Positions 48,510 through 57,751 of a stretch of 64,000 bases of DNA are shown here, piece by piece. The position numbers and the translations under genes were made by a program. Location of the stretch: NCBI GenBank assembly GCA_039888615.1, contig JBDQQS010000012.1; one strand, 5' to 3'. Source of the stretch: Flavimaribacter sp039888615. Its GTDB lineage: Bacteria; Pseudomonadota; Alphaproteobacteria; Rhizobiales; Rhizobiaceae. Each line of letters opens with the position of its first letter. Position 1 is the stretch's first letter. The notes under the pieces are model-generated. The model did no database searches and had not been told where the DNA came from. It saw nothing but the letters and a program-made list of their open reading frames with translations.

Positions 48510-51146
48510 ATGCAGACCAGCAATCCGATCGTTCTAGGTGGCCAACTCGTTTCAGGTTTCCGGGTGCCGGAGCTCCTGCGCCGACCGATGCGCATGCTTA
48601 CCGGCGCCCTGGTCGCCTGCCTCCTGGCGCTCGCCGTTGCGGCGCTCGCCACCTGGAATGTCTCCGATCCGAGTCTCAGCTATGCGACCGGAAAGGCGCC
48701 CACGAACATCCTCGGATATCCGGGCGCGGTCTTTGCCGACCTGATGATGCAGTTTCTCGGGTTGACGGCGATTGTCTCGCTGCTGCCGCTTGTCATGTGG
48801 AGTCTTTATTTCGGCCGAAACTGGTCAATCGACCGCATACCGCAGCGGCTTCTCGCCTGGTTCTGCGGGTCGCTTCTGGCGGCGGGTTTCTTTGCCTGCA
48901 TGCCGTCGCCTGGTGGCTGGCCCCTGCCGACAGGGCTTGGCGGCGTGTTCGGCGACATGGTTCTCAACCTGCCTGCATTCTTCCTTGGCGACTATCCGTC
49001 CGGCATTCTCGCCGCTGTTCTGGCGGTCGCCCTGTTCTTCCCGGCGATCTGGCTTCTGCTCTACGGCGCATTGCTGGTCTCGCGGCCGCTGGCGGTCGAC
49101 AGGCCAAGATCTGCGCGCCTTGACGCGGAAATCCACGAACGCGACGAAGAAGAGGATGATGACGGCGGCTCGGCCTTCTTCCGCGCTTCCTCCCACTTAA
49201 TCGGCGCATCCACGCATCTCTTTTTGCTCCTGAGGGCTCAGTTCCGGCGGATCTGCGGCCGTAATGCCGAGCCCTGGAACGGTCACCCGGACGCGCCTTA
49301 CGATTTCAACGAGGATGATTTCATCCGCCTCAACAATGACGAGCGGATCGAACCGGAATTCTCCATGTTCAGTGATGAACCGCCGTTTGACGACGATCCT
49401 TCTCCGTCCCGCGCGGATCAGTGGCGGGCCGCGAATGATCCGGGCCAGCCAGGCGGCGGGGCGCGCCGCGAGCGCGCGAATGAGGATTATGACCCGGTGT
49501 CCGACTGGGCTCCGCAGACCGCGCCTGCCCGCAAGGCGTCGGAAGGGCCGTCCCTTGTCTCGCAGATAAAGCGCCCGAAACAGGGAACCCGCGTCAACAA
49601 GGAGGCCCAGGCTTCGCTCATCAAGTCCGGCGGTTTCCAGCTTCCGCCGCTGCACCTGCTCGCCGAACCGAAAAGCATCGCCAAGGATCCCAGCCTTTCG
49701 CAGGATGCGCTTGAGCAGAACGCCCGCATGCTCGAAGGGGTGCTGGAGGATTTCGGCGTGCGCGGAGAAATAATCCAGGTCCGACCCGGTCCGGTGGTGA
49801 CGCTCTACGAACTCGAGCCCGCGCCGGGCATCAAGTCTTCGCGCGTCATTGGTCTCGCCGACGATATCGCGCGGTCCATGAGCGCCATCGCGGCCCGTGT
49901 CGCCGTGGTGCCGGGACGCAATGCGATCGGTATCGAACTGCCGAACCAGAGCCGCGAAACGGTCTATCTTCAGGAGCTTCTGTCGAGCCGCGATTTCGAG
50001 ACCTCGAAGGCCAAGCTGGCGCTGTCGCTCGGCAAGACGATCGGCGGCGAGGGCGTGATCGCCGACCTCGCGAAGATGCCGCATCTGCTCGTCGCCGGCA
50101 CCACCGGTTCCGGTAAATCGGTCGCTATCAACACGATGATCCTTTCGATCGTCTACCGGCTGCCGCCGGAGAAGTGTCGACTGATCATGATCGATCCGAA
50201 AATGCTGGAGCTTTCCGTCTATGACGGCATCCCCCATCTCCTCACGCCGGTCGTCACCGATCCCAAGAAGGCGGTCGTCGCGCTGAAATGGACGGTTCGG
50301 GAGATGGAGGACCGTTACAAGAAGATGTCCAAGATCGGCGTGCGTAATATCGACGGGTACAACAACCGCGTCGAACAGGCGCTGAAGAAGGGCGAAGCAA
50401 TCACCCGAACGGTGCAGACCGGATTCGATCGCGATACGGGCGAGGCCGTCTACGAGACAGAGGAATTCGAACTGTCCCCGATACCCTATATCGTCGTCAT
50501 TATCGACGAGATGGCCGACCTGATGATGGTCGCCGGCAAGGATATCGAGGGCGCCGTGCAGCGTCTGGCGCAGATGGCGCGCGCCGCGGGCATTCACGTG
50601 ATCATGGCGACGCAGAGACCGTCGGTCGACGTCATTACCGGCACGATCAAGGCGAACTTTCCGACGCGAATATCCTTCCAGGTCACGTCGAAGATCGATT
50701 CGCGCACCATTCTCGGCGAAATGGGAGCCGAACAGCTCCTGGGCATGGGCGACATGCTCTACATGGCCGGCGGCGGTCGCATCCAGCGCGTGCACGGGCC
50801 GTTCGTCTCGGATAACGAGGTGGAGGACATCGTCGGCTTCCTGAAATCCCAGGGCGTCCCGGAATATCTCGACGCGATCACAGAAGACGACGACGAGGAC
50901 GGCGGCGAGGGCGGCTCCGGCGGCGCCGGCAACATGGAAGATTCGGACGATCCCTACGATCAGGCGGTCGCCGTGGTGCTGCGCGACGGCAAGGCGTCGA
51001 CCTCCTATATCCAGCGCCGGCTCGGCATCGGCTACAATCGCGCTGCGTCGCTCATCGAGCGGATGGAGGACGAGGGTGTGATCGGTCCCGCCAATCACGC
51101 CGGCAAGCGCGAAATCCTCGTGCCGACGGAAGAAGATAAAATGTAG
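48510..51146 (+). CDS. ftsK: DNA translocase FtsK
   Basis: 878 residues. Four N-terminal membrane segments (about 25-195), a charged Pro-rich linker, then the motor domain with Walker A VAGTTGSGKSVAINT, Walker B YIVVIIDEMADLMM and ARAAGIHVIMATQRPSVDVITGTIKANFPTRI. The C-terminal gamma winged helix (TSYIQRRLGIGYNRAASLIERMEDEGVIGPANHAGKREIL) reads KOPS sites. Acts at the septum in chromosome segregation with XerCD. A GTG at 48507 is an alternative start. Confidence 0.97.
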   Translation: MQTSNPIVLGGQLVSGFRVPELLRRPMRMLTGALVACLLALAVAALATWNVSDPSLSYATGKAPTNILGYPGAVFADLMMQFLGLTAIVSLLPLVMWSLYFGRNWSIDRIPQRLLAWFCGSLLAAGFFACMPSPGGWPLPTGLGGVFGDMVLNLPAFFLGDYPSGILAAVLAVALFFPAIWLLLYGALLVSRPLAVDRPRSARLDAEIHERDEEEDDDGGSAFFRASSHLIGASTHLFLLLRAQFRRICGRNAEPWNGHPDAPYDFNEDDFIRLNNDERIEPEFSMFSDEPPFDDDPSPSRADQWRAANDPGQPGGGARRERANEDYDPVSDWAPQTAPARKASEGPSLVSQIKRPKQGTRVNKEAQASLIKSGGFQLPPLHLLAEPKSIAKDPSLSQDALEQNARMLEGVLEDFGVRGEIIQVRPGPVVTLYELEPAPGIKSSRVIGLADDIARSMSAIAARVAVVPGRNAIGIELPNQSRETVYLQELLSSRDFETSKAKLALSLGKTIGGEGVIADLAKMPHLLVAGTTGSGKSVAINTMILSIVYRLPPEKCRLIMIDPKMLELSVYDGIPHLLTPVVTDPKKAVVALKWTVREMEDRYKKMSKIGVRNIDGYNNRVEQALKKGEAITRTVQTGFDRDTGEAVYETEEFELSPIPYIVVIIDEMADLMMVAGKDIEGAVQRLAQMARAAGIHVIMATQRPSVDVITGTIKANFPTRISFQVTSKIDSRTILGEMGAEQLLGMGDMLYMAGGGRIQRVHGPFVSDNEVEDIVGFLKSQGVPEYLDAITEDDDEDGGEGGSGGAGNMEDSDDPYDQAVAVVLRDGKASTSYIQRRLGIGYNRAASLIERMEDEGVIGPANHAGKREILVPTEEDKM

Positions 51147-51262
51147 GACGCCGGTGTTTCGGCGCCCGTTCCCGACTATATAGATGGACAGTCACGCGTC
51201 ACACTCACGCCGCACTTCCTGTCCAGACGGGTTTGCGGATGTTCCGGCAACGAACCAAACGG

Positions 51263-51910
51263 ATGAATGACATGGTGAAAACCAATCGCCGATTTGCATC
51301 GACCCTGAAGATGGCGGCCGCCGCCGGCGTCGTAGCCATCGGCAGCCTGGCGGCCAGCGTCGCCGCGGCGTCCGACGACATCGCCCGCAGCATCGCCGAC
51401 CATTTCTCCAGCGTGAAGACCATGACCGGGGAATTCGTCCAGTTCGGACCCAAGGGCCAGCAGATAGGCGGAAAGTTCTTTATCGAGCGTCCGGGCAAGC
51501 TGCGCTTCAATTATGAAGACCCTTCGCCGGTCCGCGTGATCTCCGACGGCAAGTCGGTGGTCATCGGCAATCGCGAACTCAAGACATGGGACATCTATCC
51601 GCTGTCGAAAACCCCGCTCAAGCTGCTGCTTGGCGAGCGGATCGATCTCGGCGGCGCCATGGTCAAGTCCGTCAATGTCGACACGGACCTGACGACGGTT
51701 GTTCTCGGCGACCGTTCGATCTTCGGCAATTCGACGATCACCATGATGTTCGACACGGAAACCTACGACCTGCGCCAGTGGACCATCACAGACGCCCAGG
51801 GCAAGGATACGACCGTGATGATCTTCGAAGTCCAGACCGGCGTGCAATTCGCCGACAGCGTTTTCGAAGTGCCCTACAACGAGGTCTACGCCTCGCGCGG
51901 CGACCGCTGA
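51263..51910 (+). CDS. lolA: Outer-membrane lipoprotein carrier LolA-like protein
   Basis: About 215 residues, with the start uncertain among ATGs at 51239, 51263 and 51272. A signal peptide (FASTLKMAAAAGVVAIGSLAASVAAA) precedes the LolA fold: IARSIADHFSSVKTMTGEFVQFGPKGQQIGGKFFIERPGKLRFNYEDPSPVRVISDGKSVVI. Periplasmic chaperone for lipoproteins. The ftsK-lolA order is conserved widely in proteobacteria. Confidence 0.92.
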   Translation: MNDMVKTNRRFASTLKMAAAAGVVAIGSLAASVAAASDDIARSIADHFSSVKTMTGEFVQFGPKGQQIGGKFFIERPGKLRFNYEDPSPVRVISDGKSVVIGNRELKTWDIYPLSKTPLKLLLGERIDLGGAMVKSVNVDTDLTTVVLGDRSIFGNSTITMMFDTETYDLRQWTITDAQGKDTTVMIFEVQTGVQFADSVFEVPYNEVYASRGDR

Positions 51911-52065
51911 GCGCCTGAGCGGCGCGTTCTGGCGACGGCCGGTGAATATCTATTAGACAGCCGCCGAATCGCCGGCCGCCGGGGTGGCTCATCCAGATTC
52001 TTTGTGGCATGTGCTTGGCTTGAAAAGGCCGACCTGCGGCCGATGAACGACAAGAGATCCGCCGC

Positions 52066-52884
52066 ATGCAATTTTCCCTCGCGACATGGAACATCAATTC
52101 GGTCCGGCTGCGCCTGCCGCTGGTAAAGACGCTGCTCGAAACCGAATCGCCCGATATTCTCTGTCTGCAGGAAACCAAGTGTCCCGACGCCAATTTTCCG
52201 CTGTCGGAGATCAGGAAGCTCGGTTACGAGCACATCGCCATACACGGGCAGAAGGGCTATCACGGCGTCGCCATAATTTCGAAACTGCCGCTCGAGCTTG
52301 TTGACCGGATCGGGTTCTGCGATATCGGCGACACGCGGCATATTTCGGCGATCGTCAATGCGCATGGCCGGCGGATCAGAATTCACAATTTCTATGTTCC
52401 GGCCGGCGGCGACGAGCCCGATCCGGAGATCAATCCGAAATTCGCGCACAAGCTGGCTTTCCTGGAGGAGATGAAGCAGCTTCACTCCGAAATGGAACGG
52501 GGAGACGGCGTTTCCTCGATTCTCGTCGGCGATCTCAACATCGCTCCGCTGGAAACCGATGTATGGTCGCACAAGCAGCTCTTGCGCGTGGTTTCCCATA
52601 CGCCGGTCGAGACCGAGGGTCTTTTGCAACTGCAGGAGAGCGGCGGCTGGGTGGACCTCATGCGCCAGCATATTCCGCCGGAAGAAAAGATCTACACCTG
52701 GTGGAGCTACCGGGCGAAGGACTGGGCCCTCGCCGACCGCGGACGCAGGCTGGACCATATCTGGTCGTCAGGCGACCTGTCGCCGCAATTGCGGAACATC
52801 AGGGTGTTGCGCGATGCGCGCAGCTGGGAGCGCCCGTCGGATCATGTTCCGGTGTTCGCGCATTTCAATATGGCGGGCGTCTGA
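52066..52884 (+). CDS. xth: Exodeoxyribonuclease III
   Basis: 272 residues. LATWNINSVRLRLPLV, DILCLQETKCPDANFP, GVAIISKLPL, VGDLNIAPLETDVW and the final SWERPSDHVPVFAHF are the five motifs of the AP endonuclease/ExoIII family, with catalytic Asp and His intact. Repairs abasic sites and trims 3' ends. Confidence 0.95.
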   Translation: MQFSLATWNINSVRLRLPLVKTLLETESPDILCLQETKCPDANFPLSEIRKLGYEHIAIHGQKGYHGVAIISKLPLELVDRIGFCDIGDTRHISAIVNAHGRRIRIHNFYVPAGGDEPDPEINPKFAHKLAFLEEMKQLHSEMERGDGVSSILVGDLNIAPLETDVWSHKQLLRVVSHTPVETEGLLQLQESGGWVDLMRQHIPPEEKIYTWWSYRAKDWALADRGRRLDHIWSSGDLSPQLRNIRVLRDARSWERPSDHVPVFAHFNMAGV

Positions 52885-52897
52885 GGAGCCAGTCGTC

Positions 52898-53371
52898 TCA
52901 GCTCTTGTTGTTGTCGTTGTCGAATTGCGGAGACAGCGCGTTGATGCTGTGCAGCATGGTCGCCAGGTTGGCGTTGATGCGGCGGCGTAGAAGCGTCGCG
53001 ATTTGAGGATATTCCTCCATCATGCGCCGAAACATCGGGCGGCTGATGCGCAAGGTTTCGCTGTCCTCGAGCGCCAGCGCGGTGAGCTTGCGTTCGGTTG
53101 CGGAAATGATGGCGAGTTCGCCGAGCAGATCGCCCGCCATTGCTTCGCCGACCACGCGAGGCTTTCCCTTGCGGTCCTTCTGCGTCAGTTCAAACCGGCC
53201 GGCCACGATCACGAAGGCGCTGTCCGCCGCCGTGCCTTCATGAAACAGATAGCGATTCTGCTCGATCGTGCGCCGTTCAGATCCGAAAGCCAACAGCCGA
53301 AGCATTTCCTCGGAGAAACCTTCGAACAAAGGAATCTTGGATAGAAACGCAATTTCGGTATTCAGTGCCAT
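52898..53371 (-). CDS. Cyclic nucleotide-binding domain protein
   Basis: 157 residues comprising one CNB domain: FLSKIPLFEGFSEEMLRLLAFGSERRTIEQNRYLFHEGTAADSAFVIVAGRFELTQKDRKGKPRVVGEAMAGDLLGELAIISATERKLTALALED. The phosphate-binding cassette (GDLLGELAII...ERKLTALA) has Lys in place of the usual Arg-Ala pair, so nucleotide binding is uncertain. No DNA-binding domain. Confidence 0.88.
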   Translation of the reverse strand: MALNTEIAFLSKIPLFEGFSEEMLRLLAFGSERRTIEQNRYLFHEGTAADSAFVIVAGRFELTQKDRKGKPRVVGEAMAGDLLGELAIISATERKLTALALEDSETLRISRPMFRRMMEEYPQIATLLRRRINANLATMLHSINALSPQFDNDNNKS

Positions 53372-53447
53372 GCGTGTCGCTCACCCCCGGTCTCCGGATA
53401 TACGAGCCGCGGACCGGATTGGCAAACTGATTGCTCGCGATATCGAC

Positions 53448-54131
53448 TCACGGAATGATCTTATAGCCGCCGCTTTCGGTGACAAGAATTTCGGCATTGG
53501 AGGGATCGCGTTCGATCTTCTGCCTCAAACGGTACACGTGGGTTTCCAGCGTGTGGGTGGTCACGCCGGAATTGTAACCCCAGACTTCCTCCAGCAATAC
53601 GTCGCGCGTGACGACTTTTTCGTCGGCGCGGTAGAGGTAGCGGATGATCGCGGACTCCTTTTCAGTCAGGCGAATCTTGCCGCCCTTGTCGTCGATCAGC
53701 AGTTTCTGGCTCGGCTTGAAAGTATAGGGGCCGACAGTGAAGGTCGCGTCCTCGCTCTGCTCATGCTGGCGAAGCTGCGCGCGAATGCGGGCAAGCAGAA
53801 CTGCGAAGCGGAAGGGCTTCGTCACATAGTCGTTCGCCCCGGCTTCGAGGCCAAGGATCGTGTCGGAGTCGGTGTCGTGGCCCGTCAACATGATGATCGG
53901 AGCCTTGAATCCGCCCTTGCGCAGGAGCTTGACCGCTTCCCTGCCATCCATGTCGGGCAGGCCGACATCCATGATCAGCAGGTCGATATGGTCGTTGCGG
54001 GCCGTCTGGACCGCTTTCGCGGCAGTGGTTTCCTGGCTGATGGAGAACTCTTCATAGAGTGAAAGCTGCTCCACTAGCGTGTTTCTCAGATCGTCGTCAT
54101 CATCAACGAGAAGAATGGATCTGGCCGTCAT
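53448..54131 (-). CDS. OmpR-family DNA-binding response regulator
   Basis: 227 residues. Receiver domain with phosphoacceptor Asp55 (LLIMDVGLPDMDG) and Lys in YVTKPF; C-terminal winged helix (RLTEKESAIIRYLYRADEKVVTRDVLLEEVWGYNSGVTTHTLETHVYRLRQKI). No histidine kinase lies beside it, so the partner is elsewhere. Confidence 0.92.
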   Translation of the reverse strand: MTARSILLVDDDDDLRNTLVEQLSLYEEFSISQETTAAKAVQTARNDHIDLLIMDVGLPDMDGREAVKLLRKGGFKAPIIMLTGHDTDSDTILGLEAGANDYVTKPFRFAVLLARIRAQLRQHEQSEDATFTVGPYTFKPSQKLLIDDKGGKIRLTEKESAIIRYLYRADEKVVTRDVLLEEVWGYNSGVTTHTLETHVYRLRQKIERDPSNAEILVTESGGYKIIP

Positions 54132-54299
54132 TCACTACCTCCAATGCGGTCGCAACCTGCGCCTGGACCGTTACATAGGTTTTGTCTGCTTCCAGAAAAG
54201 GACTGCAGAAGCAAAAGCTTCTCTGTATCGCAGCGCAAAAAAGCGGTTACTTACATGGTTTGCAGGCATATTTGTGATCCGAAGGTGCGGAATAGAATC

Positions 54300-54860
54300 A
54301 TGATTAACAGTGTAATGACGAATCGCCGCAAACGCCATGGAATAGATACAGTCACGGTTCGCGGCGTTCCGGGAGACGCTCGCAGGGCTCTGGTCAACGT
54401 CGGAGGGCGGGTGTTCAGCGCAGCGATCGGCAGGTCGGGCCGCGCCCTGCTCAAACGCGAAGGCGATGGCGCCACGCCTATCGCGCGCATGTCTTTGCTG
54501 TATGGTTTCTATCGCGCCGACCGACTGCCAAGACCGCGAAGTCGCCTTGCCATGAAGCCAATCCCGTCGTCACTCGGTTGGTGCGATGATTGCGGCCAAG
54601 CTTTGTACAACCGGCCGGTTACGCTACCTTTCGCGGGCGGACATGAGCGCATGTTGCGTGAAGATGGTCTCTACGACATTTGCCTCGTGATGGACTGGAA
54701 CATACGGCGGCGGAGCAGGAACATGGGCAGCGCCATCTTTTTTCACCTGAAGGCCGAACCGGAGCGCCCGACGGAAGGCTGCATTGCCGTCAGTCTGCGC
54801 GACATGATATGGATGCTCGAGCGCGTGCATCGCGGAACGGCCGTCATCGTCATGCCTTGA
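54300..54860 (+). CDS. L,D-transpeptidase (YkuD-like) family protein
   Basis: 186 residues from the ATG at 54300 (54315 possible). VNVGGRVFSAAIGRSGRALLKREGDGATPIARMSLLYGFYR and later MGSAIFFHLKAEPERPTEGCIAVSLRDM show the His-x(n)-Cys catalytic pattern of YkuD proteins. No clear signal peptide. May crosslink peptidoglycan or attach proteins to it. Confidence 0.82.
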   Translation: MINSVMTNRRKRHGIDTVTVRGVPGDARRALVNVGGRVFSAAIGRSGRALLKREGDGATPIARMSLLYGFYRADRLPRPRSRLAMKPIPSSLGWCDDCGQALYNRPVTLPFAGGHERMLREDGLYDICLVMDWNIRRRSRNMGSAIFFHLKAEPERPTEGCIAVSLRDMIWMLERVHRGTAVIVMP

Positions 54861-54866
54861 TAGGCC

Positions 54867-55274
54867 CTAAACCCCAAACCAGCCAATGATCGCGCCCATT
54901 GCGACCAGCACCAGCAACCAGTGCAGGCCGTCGATCAGCGTCAGGTCCCAGTTGAAACCCTGGTATCGGTGGTTGACGATCATCGTCATCAATACAAAGC
55001 CCAGCCAGATGAAGAAGGCTGACACCACTCCGTTCCACGGCGTCACCTGACCGTCGCCAAGATGGCCGATCACGCCGGCGAGAAAGAACGCCATGACCAG
55101 TTCGCTCAGGATGGAGATCGCAAACAGCATGGGCGACATTTTGGCGTCCTTGGGATCGATCCGCGCCGCCTTCATCCACGGTTTGCCGAGAACGCCGTAA
55201 TAGGCGCCGCCGATCAGAAACGCCGCGATGGTTGCAACCAGAATTGCGAGATAGTTCATGCCGGCGAATATCAT
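54867..55274 (-). CDS. DUF1761 membrane protein
   Basis: 135 residues from the ATG at 55274 (AGGAG eight bases upstream). Four membrane segments (NYLAILVATIAAFLIGGAYYGVLG, MLFAISILSELVMAFFLAGVIG, GVVSAFFIWLGFVLMTMIVNH, LLVLVAMGAIIGWFGV) and the DUF1761 motif GGAYYGVLGKPWMKA. Function unknown. Confidence 0.85.
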   Translation of the reverse strand: MIFAGMNYLAILVATIAAFLIGGAYYGVLGKPWMKAARIDPKDAKMSPMLFAISILSELVMAFFLAGVIGHLGDGQVTPWNGVVSAFFIWLGFVLMTMIVNHRYQGFNWDLTLIDGLHWLLVLVAMGAIIGWFGV

Positions 55275-55343
55275 GGCGAAACTCCTGATCCATTGTGTGT
55301 GCGGCATTTATTATAGACTGCAAGACCGACCGGGCGCCACCAA

Positions 55344-55985
55344 TCAGAAAAATCGCCAGACATTCGTCTTCTTGACGTCCTGATCCTCCAGTTCGCGACT
55401 GACGGGGACCGCGTATGTGGCCAGCAGCGTGAGCCTGTCGACCGGACAATAGGCCCGTTTCGGATCGCCGATCAACACGAGCGCGCCACGCGCGGCGAGC
55501 GTCGCGAACCAAGACACAAGCTGGTCGGCCATCGCCTTTTCATAGAACACGTCGCCGGCAAGGACCACGTCCCAGCCTCCATCGATTCCAGCGATATCGC
55601 CCTTTTGGATATCGAAAGTCACATTGTTGAGCGCGGCGTTGACGGTCATTGCTTCACAGGCCCAGGCGTCGATTTCGCAGGCGGTTACGGTCCTTGCGCC
55701 CGCCATTGCGGCCGCGATCGCCACCAGACCCGATCCGCTGGCGAAATCGAGCACTGACAATCCCGCCACGCAGTCGGGATTGTCGAGGATATAGCGCGCC
55801 AGGCCCTGGCCGCCGGCCCAGGCGAAGGCCCAGTAGGGCGGCGGCAGACCGGCCGCCTCCAGCTCTTCTTCCGTCTTGTACCAGAGATCGAAGGCTTCGG
55901 TAGCGACCTGCAGGGCGATTTCCGGCACATGCGGCGGCCGTACGACCCCGGTGTTGTCGAAAATGAACTGCCGCCGATCCTTCAC
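55344..55985 (-). CDS. Class-I SAM-dependent protein methyltransferase (ETFB-lysine methyltransferase-like)
   Basis: 213 residues. PPYWAFAWAGGQGLARYILDNPDCVAGLSVLDFASGSGLVAIAAAMAGARTVTACEID is the motif I and post I pattern of the PrmA/METTL20 group; the acidic end of post I (EID) should bind SAM, and the later LAGDVFYE contains the D-x-x-Y motif of lysine methyltransferases. The alphaproteobacterial member methylates the ETF beta subunit. Substrate inferred from similarity. Confidence 0.82.
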   Translation of the reverse strand: MKDRRQFIFDNTGVVRPPHVPEIALQVATEAFDLWYKTEEELEAAGLPPPYWAFAWAGGQGLARYILDNPDCVAGLSVLDFASGSGLVAIAAAMAGARTVTACEIDAWACEAMTVNAALNNVTFDIQKGDIAGIDGGWDVVLAGDVFYEKAMADQLVSWFATLAARGALVLIGDPKRAYCPVDRLTLLATYAVPVSRELEDQDVKKTNVWRFF

Positions 55986-56006
55986 AATCGCATTTCGCTC
56001 CGAGCG

Positions 56007-56435
56007 CTATTTCGGAGGATTATCCAGCCCGCCCATGCGGCAGACTAACAGATACTCATCTTCCGTCACTGGTTGCACCGAAAGCCGCGTCGATTTCACC
56101 AGCGCCATCTCGGCCAGTTTCGGATTGGCCTTGACGTCCTGCAGGGTGACGGGCTTCGGCATGTCGCAGACGGCTTTTATGTCGACGCATTCCCATCGCT
56201 CGTCCTCTGTCGTGGAATCGGGATGGATTTCCGCGCAGACCTCAACGACGCCGACCACTTCGAGACCTTCGTTGGAATGGTAAAAAAATCCCTTGTCGCC
56301 GATTTTCATGGCGCGCATGTTGTTGCGCGCCTGATAATTGCGGATTCCGTCCCACTCTTCCCCGGCGTCGCCCTTCGCCTTCTGCATGTCCCAGGACCAT
56401 TTGAAGGGTTCGGATTTGAACAGCCAGTAAGCCAT
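56007..56435 (-). CDS. EVE-domain protein
   Basis: 142 residues. AYWLFKSEPFKWSWDMQKAKGDAGEEWDGIRNYQARNNMRAMKIGDKGFFYHSNEGLEVVGVVEVCAEIHPDSTT is the classic EVE (PUA-like) fold, thought to recognise modified bases. Constant neighbour of yciI-like and gpsA genes in rhizobia. Confidence 0.93.
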   Translation of the reverse strand: MAYWLFKSEPFKWSWDMQKAKGDAGEEWDGIRNYQARNNMRAMKIGDKGFFYHSNEGLEVVGVVEVCAEIHPDSTTEDERWECVDIKAVCDMPKPVTLQDVKANPKLAEMALVKSTRLSVQPVTEDEYLLVCRMGGLDNPPK

Positions 56436-56443
56436 GTTCGTGT

Positions 56444-56737
56444 CTATGCCTCCGGATTGTTGAAGACCCAGTTGTAGGGTCTGATATCGACGGTTTCGAA
56501 AAGCCCGGCCTTTGCGTAGGGGTCGCCATCGGCGATGGTTCTTGCTGTTTCGGCGTCGGCGGCTTCAACGATCACCAGGCTTCCGCAGGGCTTTCCGTCA
56601 GGGTCAAGAAAGGGGCCTGCGATTTTCAGGACGCCCTTCTCGTTCAGTTCGTTCAGGTAGGCGACGTGGTCAGGTCGCGTTTCCATTCTCACGTCGAGAT
56701 GTCCGGCCTTGTCGTTGCAGATCAGGGCGAAAAGCAT
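56444..56737 (-). CDS. YciI-like protein
   Basis: 97 residues. MLFALICNDKAGHLDVRMETRPDHVAYLNELNEKGVLKIAGPFLDPDGKPCGSLVIVEAADAETARTIADGDPYAKAGLFETVDIRPYNW fits the YciI ferredoxin-like fold with the conserved His-Asp pair. Function unclear. Confidence 0.92.
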   Translation of the reverse strand: MLFALICNDKAGHLDVRMETRPDHVAYLNELNEKGVLKIAGPFLDPDGKPCGSLVIVEAADAETARTIADGDPYAKAGLFETVDIRPYNWVFNNPEA

Positions 56738-56755
56738 GATGTCCTCTCTCTCTCT

Positions 56756-57751
56756 CTATTCGGTTTCGAATGTCAGCGGTCGCGTCATCAGCGCCTCGAT
56801 AGCCTTGCCGACATCAAGTTCGGAGCGCAGGATGGCGGCGACCGCCGCCGTAATGGGCATGACGATATTCTTGCGCGCTGCGACGCCTGCGGCAATGTTT
56901 GCCGTATGGGCGCCCTCGGCGAGCGGTTTTCCCGGTGCAAGCAGCACAGCCGGATCTTCTCCACGACCAATGGCCAGTCCGAACCGCATGTTGCGCGACT
57001 GGTGGCTCGTCGCCGTCAGCACCAGATCGCCGAGGCCGGACAGTCCCGCGACCGTTTCCGCCTTTCCGCCATGCGCGGCGGCGAAACGTCCGAGTTCCGC
57101 CAAGCCCCTGGCGATCAGCGCTGCCCGCGCCGATTCTCCAAGGCCGTATCCTTCAACAATGCCGCAGGCGATCGCCAGGACGTTCTTCAGCGCGCCGCCG
57201 ATCTGTACGCCTGCCAGGTCTGTTGACGAATACAGGCGAAACGCCTGTCCTGACAGGGATTCGGCAATGTATTCAGCTTTTTGCGGGTTGTCGCATGCGA
57301 GGGTCAGTGCTGTTGGCAACCTGTGGACAATATCCGCGGCAAATGCCGGACCGGAAAGAACGGCGATCGCATGTCCCGTGGTCTCTTCTTTCGTCACGTC
57401 GCTCAGCAGCAGACCCGTGTCGGCCTCCAGTCCCTTGGCGCAGACGACAAGATCGGCGTTCGGCGCAAGGTGTGGCGCGTAGGTTTGCAATGCTGAGCGC
57501 AGCGACTGCGACGGGACGGCGAGGAGAACCAGGCCGGCGCCGGCAAGGTGCGCCGGATCCGCCGTCGGCTGGACGTTAACCGGAATTTCCGCGTCGTCCG
57601 GCAGCGAGGGATGGTTGCGCGTGTTGGCGATCGCCGCGATTTTCTTTGCATCGCGACCGAGCAGCGTCACGCCCGCTCCGCGCCGGGCCACGACGCAGGC
57701 CAGCGCGGTTCCGAAGGCTCCGGCCCCGATAACGGCGAGCGATGCTGTCAT
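56756..57751 (-). CDS. gpsA: NAD(P)-dependent glycerol-3-phosphate dehydrogenase
   Basis: 331 residues. Rossmann start LAVIGAGAFGTALACVVARRGAGVTLLGRD, LSGPAFAADIV, the catalytic Lys in GGALKNVLAIACGIVEG, and GLSGLGDLVLTATSHQSRNMRFG. Makes sn-glycerol 3-phosphate for phospholipids. The ATG overlaps the tsaD stop by four bases. Confidence 0.96.
   Translation of the reverse strand: MTASLAVIGAGAFGTALACVVARRGAGVTLLGRDAKKIAAIANTRNHPSLPDDAEIPVNVQPTADPAHLAGAGLVLLAVPSQSLRSALQTYAPHLAPNADLVVCAKGLEADTGLLLSDVTKEETTGHAIAVLSGPAFAADIVHRLPTALTLACDNPQKAEYIAESLSGQAFRLYSSTDLAGVQIGGALKNVLAIACGIVEGYGLGESARAALIARGLAELGRFAAAHGGKAETVAGLSGLGDLVLTATSHQSRNMRFGLAIGRGEDPAVLLAPGKPLAEGAHTANIAAGVAARKNIVMPITAAVAAILRSELDVGKAIEALMTRPLTFETE

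Noticed and set aside
49197..51098. A 633-residue minus-strand gene
   Set aside because: It lies wholly antisense to ftsK and is a GC-codon shadow without any family pattern.
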